Shown here: in pieces, positions 7,830-15,053 of the stretch
Layout of the letters: every line of letters starts with the position of its first letter
Position numbering within the stretch: the stretch's first letter is position 1
Origin: Croceimicrobium sp965228705
Lineage (GTDB): Bacteria > Bacteroidota > Bacteroidia > Flavobacteriales > Schleiferiaceae
Length of the DNA stretch: 64,000 nucleotides
Direction of reading: 5' to 3'
Assembly: GCF_965228705.1 (NCBI RefSeq)
Contig: NZ_OZ245832.1
Coordinates: 1,736,001 to 1,800,000 of the forward strand
The notes under the pieces: generated by a model
The model's database searches: none
The model's input: only the letters and a program-made list of their open reading frames with translations
What the model was told of the DNA's origin: nothing
Position numbers and translations under genes: made by a program

Positions 7830-8268
7830 AAAGTCAATGAGAGACGAATTGATTAGTCGGGTTAATGCCCTCAGCGAGGGCAACAAAGCAATTTGGGGAA
7901 AAATGAATGTTTACCAAATGACCAAGCATTTAAATATTTGGAATCAATGGGTTTTAGGTATTGATAACAATATACCCTATAAACAGGATTTACTTGGCAA
8001 ACTTATTGGCAAAATGGTTCTAAAGAGCAATACAAAAAACGACAAACCTATGGGTAAGGGTGCACCTGCAGGTTCAAATTTTACAATCAAAGAAGAAAAT
8101 GGCGATTTTGAAAAGGAAAAAAAGACCCTAATTAAATTAACTGAGCATTATGAACACTATAACAACCCAGATTTTATTCATGGTTTTTTTGGTAAAATGA
8201 CTGAAGAGCAAATAGGAATTTTTGCTTATAAACATTACGACCACCATTTGAGGCAATTTGGAGTTTAA
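7810..8268 (+). CDS. Cassette 3 gene d: DUF1569 (DinB-like) protein
   Basis: 152-aa helical protein of the DUF1569 group, related in fold to the DinB/YfiT four-helix bundles. Recognisable parts are ALSEGNKAIWGKMNVYQMTKHLNIWNQW near the start and GFFGKMTEEQIGIFAYKHYDHHLRQFGV at the end, with the family's H-x3-H-x2-Q metal-type pattern. Role unknown; detoxification together with the VOC partner is a guess from context. It is the last gene before attC-like site 3. Confidence 0.82.
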   Translation: MMKTIFEKSMRDELISRVNALSEGNKAIWGKMNVYQMTKHLNIWNQWVLGIDNNIPYKQDLLGKLIGKMVLKSNTKNDKPMGKGAPAGSNFTIKEENGDFEKEKKTLIKLTEHYEHYNNPDFIHGFFGKMTEEQIGIFAYKHYDHHLRQFGV

Positions 8269-8304
8269 TAATTAAAAATTAGTGAAGCAGAACGCAGAAA
8301 GCCA

Positions 8305-8438
8305 GTTGCCAACAATGTATATAAAAAATAGGCGAAACAGTAGTGAATTCAAGGGTTTATGCTCGTATCAAACTTTGTGCTTAACCGAAAGTTCAGCGTT
8401 TCGTAATCGCCTACTTTTCATATACTAACCGTTGTAGC
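8305..8438 (+). repeat. attC-like site 3 (cassette 3 end)
   Basis: R'' GTTGCCAAC at 8305-8313 is the exact reverse complement of the cassette start at 6410. The body (AATGTATATAAAAAATAGGC...GCCTACTTTTCATATAC) is a close relative of site 1. Recombination point before GTTGTAGCC at 8431. Confidence 0.8.
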
Positions 8439-8657
8439 CAAACAAAAAGGCAAACTTCCGTAATAATAAAGCCTTAACAACTTTTGATTTTCCCATTAGC
8501 TTAAAGCTAATAATAGGCAAATAAATCAATGAAGATCGAAAAGTCCCTCCGTGCACTCCTCCTCTCCGCGCCTCTGTGTTGAAGCAATTAAAACCCAACC
8601 ATACACAAAGCATCTATATTTCGCTTTACTGCTCTAATACTGGTCTTAATAACCCGC
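8431..8657. repeat. Array trailer T1, module 1
   Basis: No convincing gene. Shares sequence with 13793-14000 and 16618-16810: an AAAAAGGCAAACTTCC segment, TTTTGATTTTCCC, a short palindrome (ATTAGCTTAAAGCTAAT here), CAATGAAGATCGAAA and finally CCTCTGTGTTGAAGCAAT, part of the interspersed repeat seen at 55.7 and 56.2 kb. T1 runs directly into leader L2. Confidence 0.75.
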
Positions 8658-8835
8658 TTCTTTTTCTGGCTATTTGAACCTGGGCATACCTGCTTCTTAG
8701 GCTAGTCTCACTTGTATCTCAATAAGCTTTTCTATCTTGTTGGTACCTTAAGATTTGCTATTTATCATCACTCCTTTTTGAGTTTATACCTTAGATGTTG
8801 TTGTATATCTGCAGGTTTGTTGAGGATAAAAACAA
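8658..8835 (+). promoter_or_regulatory. Array leader L2 (attI-like), module 2
   Basis: Second copy of the leader. The hairpin here is ACTC-CTTTTT-GAGT (8770-8783), a compensatory change from ACCC/GGGT in L1. Ends GATAAAAACAAG at the cassette start GTTGGGCAAC (8836). Confidence 0.65.
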
Positions 8836-8851
8836 GTTGGGCAACATTTGA

Positions 8852-9520
8852 ATGAAATACATCTCCATCATACTGACATTATCCTTTTTCCTGACTGGTG
8901 AACCTGGTTTTGGACAAGAACTACATTTTGGATATCATCTGGTAAATGAAGACAGTACACTTTCTCGGAACAACATAAAATCCTTGACTGTAAAGAATTG
9001 TATTGGGAGTAGTTGCATGGAAGTCAATTACGAATTTAATTCTCTAGGACTTATTACTAAACTTGCTCCGGCAATCATCAATCCCTATTCGACATGGGAA
9101 TATTACCCAGACGGTAGAATAAAAGCTAAATACAGCAAGAATCACTGTTGTGATTCAGACACGATTTTTTCCTCGACACATTATGAGTATGGGTTCAATG
9201 ATAACCTTAAATATGTGATCTATCGATCTTACAAAAATGGAATGGTGATTAAGGAAGACACCTTAGACAAGGAAAAAGAAGTTGACCTGAAAAACTATCC
9301 AACCATTCGAAACGAAATAGGTCAAGTTATCGAACAGACCTTAACCGACTTATACTATCCATGTGGTATCGTATTCAAAGGAACTCATAGAATTAGATAC
9401 CACTATTTGGACAATGGACTTATCGATTATGGAAAAATCTACAACGACCAAGGTGAATTGATTGTAGACTTGAAATATGAATATGAAAAAGAAATAAAAA
9501 CGTTGCCCAACAAAGGCTAA
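8852..9520 (+). CDS. Cassette 4: secreted hypothetical protein
   Basis: 222 aa with an N-terminal signal peptide (MKYISIILTLSFFLTGEPGFGQ). The mature part has RHS/MORN-like beta-strand pairs built on YEFNSLG, WEYYPDGRIK, YEYGFNDN and YHYLDNGLIDYGKIYNDQGE, as in toxin_2-like or antitoxin YwqK-type beta repeats; the resemblance is loose. The R'' box GTTGCCCAAC lies inside the last codons and matches the cassette start 10 of 10. No function proposed. Confidence 0.7.
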   Translation: MKYISIILTLSFFLTGEPGFGQELHFGYHLVNEDSTLSRNNIKSLTVKNCIGSSCMEVNYEFNSLGLITKLAPAIINPYSTWEYYPDGRIKAKYSKNHCCDSDTIFSSTHYEYGFNDNLKYVIYRSYKNGMVIKEDTLDKEKEVDLKNYPTIRNEIGQVIEQTLTDLYYPCGIVFKGTHRIRYHYLDNGLIDYGKIYNDQGELIVDLKYEYEKEIKTLPNKG

Positions 9521-9633
9521 AGCTAATGCGGTTGACGGGTAAACAGTAAATTACAAATTCTAACTAAAATCCGTCTCGGTCGACTTTAATTCAGGTTCCA
9601 AACCCGCACTAGCTTTAGCCGAGCCGTTGGCGG
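9502..9633 (+). repeat. attC-like site 4 (cassette 4 end)
   Basis: R'' GTTGCCCAAC (9502-9511); arms AAAGGCTAAAGCTAATGCGG and CCGCACTAGCTTTAGCC; recombination point before GTTGGCGGT at 9626. Different body sequence from sites 1 and 3. Confidence 0.8.
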
Positions 9634-9656
9634 TCATTGAAAATAGAATACGATAA

Positions 9657-10229
9657 ATGAATGAAGGTGACATAATAAACTTTGGCAATTTGAAATGGCA
9701 AGTGTTAGACATTAAAACCGATAAAAAACTGATAATCACCAAAGACATATTAGAATTACGATGGTATCACAACGAGTTTGTTGAAATTACTTGGGCAGAT
9801 AGTAAGATAAGAAGATATCTGAATGTAGCGTTCTATCAGTCTTTTAGTGAAGATGAAAAAGCTAGAATTATTCCAACTTTAAACAAAAACCCTGATAACC
9901 CTTGGTTCAAAACAAAAGGAGGACTTGATACTACGGACAAAATATTTCTCCTAAGCCTTGAAGAAGTGAGTAAGTACTTTGGTAATAGCTCAGAAAATTT
10001 GAAGAATAAAGGGAAACATAAATGGGCTATTGATGACGAAAATAATAGCATGAGACAGTCCCAATTCATGGATGATTTTCATTGGTGGCGACTCCGCTCA
10101 CCTGGATATTACGGGCGGACTTCAGCGAGTATTAGTTCAAATGGGAACATATATGTCAGAGGTAATGGAGTATATGGAAGACCAAAAGACGGAGGTGGAC
10201 TTAGACCTGCTTTATGGTTAAAACTTTAA
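9657..10229 (+). CDS. Cassette 5: DUF6273 domain protein
   Basis: 190 aa. The C-terminal 50 residues carry the DUF6273 signature (FHWWRLRSPGYYGRTSASIS ... GGGLRPALWLKL), found in proteins with a C-type-lectin or formylglycine-enzyme-like fold. No signal peptide; probably cytoplasmic. Function unknown. Such folds can be targets of diversity-generating retroelements, but no template/variable repeat pair was seen. Cassette ends GTTGGCGGT and ACCGCCAAC are exact complements. Confidence 0.8.
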   Translation: MNEGDIINFGNLKWQVLDIKTDKKLIITKDILELRWYHNEFVEITWADSKIRRYLNVAFYQSFSEDEKARIIPTLNKNPDNPWFKTKGGLDTTDKIFLLSLEEVSKYFGNSSENLKNKGKHKWAIDDENNSMRQSQFMDDFHWWRLRSPGYYGRTSASISSNGNIYVRGNGVYGRPKDGGGLRPALWLKL

Positions 10230-10250
10230 ATAATTGAAATAAAACAACGA

Positions 10251-10313
10251 ACCGCCAACAAAGTGTATAGTGCATACTCTGCGGGATACGCTCCATACAC
10301 AAACCGTTGTGGT
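10251..10313 (+). repeat. attC-like site 5 (cassette 5 end)
   Basis: Short form. R'' ACCGCCAAC (10251-10259); hairpin GTGTATAGTGCATAC with GCGGGATACGCTCCATACAC; recombination point before GTTGTGGTG at 10306. Confidence 0.82.
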
Positions 10314-10330
10314 GCATTTAAAACAGACAA

Positions 10331-10864
10331 ATGACGGATAGAATTGAAATCCAGTTAAGTAAGACTAAAATTCTTCTACTTCTTATCGGTGCGTCCGTTT
10401 TTGTCGTTCTTGGAGTGCTTTTCATAATGAATCCAGAACAATTTAAAAGTCTGTTATTCCGAAATGCCGAGACAATTAGAATTGCAGGAATCGCAGCAAT
10501 TGCGTTTTTTGGACTTTGTCTTGTGTTTATCGCAAGAAAGCTATTTGACAAAAAAGTTGGACTAACTATTGACCAAAACGGAATAACAGACAATTCTAAT
10601 GCAACAAGTGTTGGGCTTATAGAATGGGATGATATAACTGATATTGGAATCGTTCAGGTGGCCTCAACAAAAATTTTAATGCTTCAGACTGATAAGCCTG
10701 ACAAATACATTGACAAAGCAAAAAATGGAATTTCGAAAAGAGCAATGAAAGCAAATAATAAAATGTACGGCTCACCATTATCTATAATTTCAAACTCGTT
10801 GAAAATAAAAAATGACGACTTGGAAAAACTGATTAGAGAAGAATTTGAGAAAAGAAATAAATAA
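10331..10864 (+). CDS. Cassette 6: STM3941-family membrane protein
   Basis: 177 aa with two transmembrane helices (ILLLLIGASVFVVLGVLFIM and IAGIAAIAFFGLCLVFIA) and then a cytosolic domain (FDKKVGLTIDQNGITDNSNA, IEWDDITDIGI). This layout and sequence fit the STM3941 family, whose function is unknown and which is common as single accessory genes. Stop is 7 bp before the R'' box. Confidence 0.82.
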   Translation: MTDRIEIQLSKTKILLLLIGASVFVVLGVLFIMNPEQFKSLLFRNAETIRIAGIAAIAFFGLCLVFIARKLFDKKVGLTIDQNGITDNSNATSVGLIEWDDITDIGIVQVASTKILMLQTDKPDKYIDKAKNGISKRAMKANNKMYGSPLSIISNSLKIKNDDLEKLIREEFEKRNK

Positions 10865-10871
10865 AAAACGA

Positions 10872-10934
10872 CACCACAACAACACCTATACGCAATGCCC
10901 TTCGGGACACTGAGCATAGCCAAACCGTTACCAC
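10872..10934 (+). repeat. attC-like site 6 (cassette 6 end)
   Basis: R'' CACCACAAC (10872-10880), exact complement of the cassette start at 10306. Hairpin core TATACGCAATGCCC-TTCG-GGACACTGAGCATA. Recombination point before GTTACCACA at 10927. Confidence 0.82.
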
Positions 10935-10986
10935 ATATTTGAGAAACCACTTGCCATGAATGAATTGAATAAAATAGAATCAGATT

Positions 10987-11559
10987 TTGGAAAATAAGAT
11001 ATTAAAATATCTCTCAAAGCACACTTCAATTACAAGAGAGTTAGAGAATGCAGTAAACGAAAGTGCTTTTTTCAAAACCTATAAAAAAGGAACTATCTTA
11101 CTCAAAGAAGGCAATTTTTCGAGTGAATGTTATTTCATATTAGACGGGTGTATTAGGAGCTATTTTTTGAAAGATGGTGAAGAAAAAACCATAGATTTTT
11201 TTATAGAAGAGGATGTTGTCACACCCGCCAATTATGGAAAATTAACACCCTCTCAGTATTACTTAGAATGTATTGAAGATACAGTTGTGAATGTGGGAAA
11301 TCCAACCATAGAAAAAGAAATGTATCAAAAGTACCCACAATTAGAATCCTTATCAAGAGTAATAGCTGAAGTAATTTTAACAAAGCAACAAGAATCTTTT
11401 ACTGAATTTAAAACATCCACCCCAGAAGAACGCTATTTAAATTTACTTAAAACAAAACCCGGTTTACTTCAAAGAGTCTCTCAATATCAAATAGCTAGCT
11501 ACTTAGGAATTACACCAGAATCGTTAAGCCGAATCAGGAAGAGAATAATAAACAAATAA
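10987..11559 (+). CDS. Cassette 7 gene a: Crp/Fnr-family regulator
   Basis: 190-aa regulator with an N-terminal cyclic-nucleotide-binding-like beta roll (KKGTILLKEGNFSSECYFILDGCIRSYF) and a C-terminal winged helix (RVSQYQIASYLGITPESLSRIRKR). Start codon is TTG at 10987: the frame has a TAG at 10975-10977 and no ATG between. Followed on the same strand by a DUF4386 membrane protein, a pairing I regard as common in Bacteroidota, so that gene is a likely target. Confidence 0.88.
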   Translation: MENKILKYLSKHTSITRELENAVNESAFFKTYKKGTILLKEGNFSSECYFILDGCIRSYFLKDGEEKTIDFFIEEDVVTPANYGKLTPSQYYLECIEDTVVNVGNPTIEKEMYQKYPQLESLSRVIAEVILTKQQESFTEFKTSTPEERYLNLLKTKPGLLQRVSQYQIASYLGITPESLSRIRKRIINK

Positions 11560-11638
11560 ATTGATTTCTTAACTTAAGTCAATGAGCTCAAAATAACCCC
11601 ATGATATTTTTGCGAAAATTTTAAATAGTGAAAATATA

Positions 11639-12313
11639 ATGGATAAAATCAGAAAGAAATCAGTTACAGTTGGAATACTATTAATTCTTAGCATAACAGT
11701 AGGTGTTTTGAGCATAGACCCAGTAATTGATGAAATGGGCAATCTTGAAAGTGTTTCTATCCATTCAAACGCAATATTATATAGAGCTTTTTTGCAGTTT
11801 GTTTTGGCACTTATTTATGCAAGCATTCCTATTATACTATATTCCCTATTGGAAAAAATCAACGCAGATTTAACGATTAGTTTTCTTGTTTTCAGAAGTA
11901 TTGCGGTAGCATTTATTTTCATAGGTTGGTTGAGCATACTGCTGTTATTGGCATTAAGTCAAGAATTTGTAAAAACAGGAAGCCCTGCATTATTGCATTT
12001 TCAAACATTGGATAATTTATTACGCTCGGGTAGAGATTTGGTAAACCACGTTGCAATGCCTTTAATTCTGAGTGTGGGTAACCTAATGTTCTATACTATT
12101 TTGTATCAATCAAAACTGATTCCTAGGTGGCTATCTGTTTGGGGGCTTGTTGCTACTATACTAAGTGGCATTGTAGCTAGTTTACTACTTATGTTTGGTA
12201 TTATTGACATCATTACCCCTACTTATGTTTCACTAGCCTTCCCCACAGCTTTGTTTGAGTTAACTTTAGCTATATGGCTTCTTACACAAGGATTTTCTAT
12301 AAAATATAATTAG
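11639..12313 (+). CDS. Cassette 7 gene b: DUF4386 membrane protein
   Basis: 224 aa with about six transmembrane helices (for example VTVGILLILSITVGVL, FIFIGWLSILLLLAL, WLSVWGLVATILSGIVASLL). Matches the DUF4386 type: hydrophobic, with RSGRDLVNHVAMPL in a loop. Function unknown. A TAaTTTTTGC-like sequence just upstream (11607) could serve as a promoter of its own, weak evidence. Confidence 0.82.
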   Translation: MDKIRKKSVTVGILLILSITVGVLSIDPVIDEMGNLESVSIHSNAILYRAFLQFVLALIYASIPIILYSLLEKINADLTISFLVFRSIAVAFIFIGWLSILLLLALSQEFVKTGSPALLHFQTLDNLLRSGRDLVNHVAMPLILSVGNLMFYTILYQSKLIPRWLSVWGLVATILSGIVASLLLMFGIIDIITPTYVSLAFPTALFELTLAIWLLTQGFSIKYN

Positions 12314-12324
12314 TAAAAATAAAA

Positions 12325-13323
12325 ATGTACCACCCAAGATTATATGGAGAATTTTATGAAATGGGCTTGAAGTATGGTAAACTACTTTATGATAAGGCAA
12401 ACTTCATTATTCCAAATATAAGTACACAGAAAATGGATTTCGGACTTGAATCTTATGAAGAGCTGAAATTATTTTACCCTGAAGTTATTGAAGAAATTAG
12501 AGGCTTTGCTGTAGGAATCAAAGACGAATCTGAAAAGCTAGGTGCGTTTTTGTTGAGCATTGGTGTTTTCAATCCAACGGGACAGTGTAGTGTTTTTGCT
12601 TTTAAAAATGACAACTCAACTATAATAGGCCGGAATTATGATATGCTATTCGATTTTAAAAAATTCACCGAAAGTAGTCTTATAGCCCCAAAAGATAAAT
12701 ATTCCTACATTAGTCAATCGGATGTTTTTATTGGTCGTTCAGATGGAATTAATGAAAAAGGGCTTTCAATTGCTATGTCGTTCGTTAACGGCACGGAAAT
12801 CCAAACGGGCATTAGTTTTCATTTTATCGTAAGAAAGGTTTTAGAAGATTGTGAAAATACACACCAGGCTGTTGAGCTAATCCAAAAAGCCAAAGTATCT
12901 ACGGCAAACAATTTCTTGATTGCAGACAAAAATGGAGAAATAGCAGTAGTAGAGTCTGCACCACAAAAATGCATTGTTAGACGACCTGAAAAAAACGAAC
13001 CATATATCTACATAACAAATCAATTTAAGACAAAGGAAATGCAACCTTTCGACCGTGGCGGAGTGGAATGGAGTAAAAGCAAGGAAAGATATAACGGATT
13101 AAAAGAAATTCTTGCCACTGTTGAAGAAATGGATTTGGAAAAAGCTAAAGAAATTCTTTCGAATAAATGTGTGTGTTTGAATTTAAAAAAAGAAAAATTC
13201 GGTACCATATGGTCAGTAGTCGCAAACTTGAACGAATTGAGTATTGAACGCGCAGAAACCAAACCAACAAATAAAAATTACAAATCGGAAACAAGATTGG
13301 ATTGGTGGCTAAAGAAAAGGTGA
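12325..13323 (+). CDS. Cassette 7 gene c: C45/choloylglycine-type Ntn hydrolase
   Basis: 332-aa linear-amide hydrolase of the penicillin-acylase/acyltransferase (C45) or choloylglycine group. Predicted nucleophile Cys88 in PTGQCSVFAF, followed by the characteristic GRNYD (102-106), later NFLIADKNGEIAVVE and the family's terminal W-rich end. In homologues the nucleophile is exposed by processing; here the N-terminal 87 residues would be the pro-segment. Substrate unknown. 11 bp after DUF4386, probably co-transcribed. Confidence 0.85.
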   Translation: MYHPRLYGEFYEMGLKYGKLLYDKANFIIPNISTQKMDFGLESYEELKLFYPEVIEEIRGFAVGIKDESEKLGAFLLSIGVFNPTGQCSVFAFKNDNSTIIGRNYDMLFDFKKFTESSLIAPKDKYSYISQSDVFIGRSDGINEKGLSIAMSFVNGTEIQTGISFHFIVRKVLEDCENTHQAVELIQKAKVSTANNFLIADKNGEIAVVESAPQKCIVRRPEKNEPYIYITNQFKTKEMQPFDRGGVEWSKSKERYNGLKEILATVEEMDLEKAKEILSNKCVCLNLKKEKFGTIWSVVANLNELSIERAETKPTNKNYKSETRLDWWLKKR

Positions 13324-13792
13324 CACAATTCGAACATAAGAAAATTTAGTACCATGAAAATGCAAAGCATCATGTAACCTCCCCTAAGTTCAACCTGTGC
13401 TTAAATTAACTTGTTCTATTAGAATTAGAAGTTATTGGACAAGGAGAAGTCAGTATGAAAGGGCGTTGGCATAGCAAAGGAAAAGCCGTTATTATGACTG
13501 AAAACGGTTTGACTTTTGCTCCAAGCATGTCTGTCCTGTTATCAAAAGATTCTGATTCAGGTTTAACATATTCTGGAGACAAACCACTTTTTAGTTTTAA
13601 AAAATGAAAAAAGTGCCTAACTCGGTATATAGCAAATAGGCATTCGGTGGTTTTCGAGAGCTCGTGGTTAATTGAAACATTGATGAGGCTAAAGAAATCA
13701 GTCAAGTTTTCAAAGCGTTTTTAAAGGAAAACGATGGCTAACAAAACCTAAACGCAATGCCCTTCGGGATACTGCGCATAGCCTGACCGCTG
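13324..13792 (+). pseudogene. Decayed cassette remnants at the end of module 2
   Basis: No intact gene. A reading frame open from 13410 to TGA 13605-13607 (internal ATG 13455) encodes a C-terminal fragment ending MSVLLSKDSDSGLTYSG...FSFKK, followed at once by an R'' box AGTGCCTAAC (13612-13621) with only half an attC. A second C-terminal fragment (IDEAKEISQVFKAFLKENDG, 13679-13741) ends in the next R'' GATGGCTAAC. Cassette 7's expected end (TGTGGTAAC) is missing. Deletions between attC-like sites explain this. Confidence 0.7.
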
Positions 13793-13794
13793 TA
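13733..13794 (+). repeat. attC-like site 8 (end of module 2)
   Basis: R'' GATGGCTAAC then AAAACCTAAACGCAATGCCC-TTCG-GGATACTGCGCATAGCC; the core nearly repeats site 6. The recombination point is degenerate (GCTGTAC instead of GTT). Confidence 0.7.
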
Positions 13795-14000
13795 CACAAA
13801 CTAAAAAATGAAACCTTCACAACTTTTGATTTTCCCTATTTATCTTAAAACTAATAATTGGCCAATAAATCAATGAAGATCGAAAGCCTCCTCTATGCTC
13901 TATTCCTCTCCGTGCCTTTGTGTTGAAGCAATCAAGCCCAACCCTACATAAAGCATCTATATTTCTCTTTACAGTACTAATACAGGTCTTAATATCAGGC
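13793..14000. repeat. Array trailer T2, module 2
   Basis: Second copy of the trailer (CAACTTTTGATTTTCCC, CAATGAAGATCGAAA, TTTGTGTTGAAGCAATC), leading directly into L3 with the same spacer as T1-L2 (AAGCATCTATATTTC, ACAGGTCTTAATA). No gene visible. Confidence 0.75.
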
Positions 14001-14162
14001 TTCTTTTTCTGGCTATTTGAACCCGAGATATACCTGCTTCTTAGGCTACTACCTCTTACATCTCAATAAGCTTTTCTATCTTGTTGGTGCCTTATCACCC
14101 ATTTCTGGGTTAATTCCTTAGATGCTGTTGGTTATCTGTAGGATTGTTGGGGATTAAATCAA
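14001..14162 (+). promoter_or_regulatory. Array leader L3 (attI-like), module 3
   Basis: Third, most diverged leader copy. Hairpin ACCC-ATTTCT-GGGT (14097-14110). Ends GGATTAAATCAAG before a degenerate cassette start GTAAGAGGTAATA (14163). Confidence 0.6.
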
Positions 14163-14235
14163 GTAAGAGGTAATATTAAGTCACTACCACATCAGAAGAT
14201 GCATAGAATTTTGAAAACAGAAAGGACCAATTGAA

Positions 14236-14898
14236 ATGTATATATTATTCTCATTTATTATTATCGCAATATTGATAATAATAACATTAAGTACAAAATT
14301 CTCAGAGTTCAGAAAAGACAATGCAGATTTTTTAGGATTAATTATAACTATTGCTGCTACGTTTATTGGTGTATTTTTAGCAATCACGTTTACAAATAAT
14401 TCTGAACTTCAAAAAGACAAAAAGAATGTAATTAAAATACTTGATGCTGCTTCAATTGATATAGACAACTCACTAAATAAGACTATTGCCACTTTAAATA
14501 TTGGAAAAATATTTGCTGATTCAACTTATAGCGCCGTTGAACATGTAAAACACAATCCAATCAGAATGCCAAGTCTCTTTAGTTCTTTCATTGAGAATGA
14601 TTTAATTTTAAGACATTTTACACCGGAAGGACTTCAAAATTATTCATTTTGTATGGAAGGATTAAAGACAATTCATGAGACAATAAAAATAAGTGAAATA
14701 AAGAATAATTCTTCAATTTTAGATAATGTTGAGATTTTTATTAAACATTTAGAATTTTCAAAATATTTAATTTCCGTAGAGAGAGCTGTCTTAAATAGAG
14801 ACATCTCAAATAGCCAAGTTAAAGAATACTATGAAAGATATCGAACCAAACTCGTTGGCTTTAGCAAACAAGAGCTAGATAATATGATAAATAAATAA
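14236..14898 (+). CDS. Cassette 8: membrane-anchored hypothetical protein
   Basis: 220 aa. Two N-terminal transmembrane helices (about 1-20, ILFSFIIIAILIIITL, and 33-53, LGLIITIAATFIGVFLAITF) followed by a helical cytoplasmic region. No family recognised. It stands immediately before the reverse transcriptase cassette on the same strand, separated by an attC-like site, so it is probably an independent cassette, although read-through transcription is possible. Very AT-rich. Confidence 0.7.
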   Translation: MYILFSFIIIAILIIITLSTKFSEFRKDNADFLGLIITIAATFIGVFLAITFTNNSELQKDKKNVIKILDAASIDIDNSLNKTIATLNIGKIFADSTYSAVEHVKHNPIRMPSLFSSFIENDLILRHFTPEGLQNYSFCMEGLKTIHETIKISEIKNNSSILDNVEIFIKHLEFSKYLISVERAVLNRDISNSQVKEYYERYRTKLVGFSKQELDNMINK

Positions 14899-14900
14899 AA

Positions 14901-15038
14901 TACTACCGCTAACACTTTGTATAAGTAATGGCAGGCAATGTGGTAAATATCAAGGTTTATTGCCCGCTCAAACTTCATAGCGGTTTGACAGGAAAGTGCC
15001 ACGCAATCTACCACTACTCATACAATTTACCGTTGGCC
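14901..15038 (+). repeat. attC-like site 9 (cassette 8 end)
   Basis: R'' TACTACCGCTAAC (14901-14913), matching the degenerate start at 14163 in 10 of 13. Arms ACTTTGTATAAGTA/TACTCATACAATTT. Recombination point before GTTGGCC at 15032. Confidence 0.7.
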
Positions 15039-15053
15039 AAAATTAACCGATAG

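Noticed and set aside
8425..8613. 62-aa frame on the minus strand in trailer T1
   Set aside because: It lies within the repeated trailer and reads through the interspersed repeat; it is not preserved in T2 or T3.
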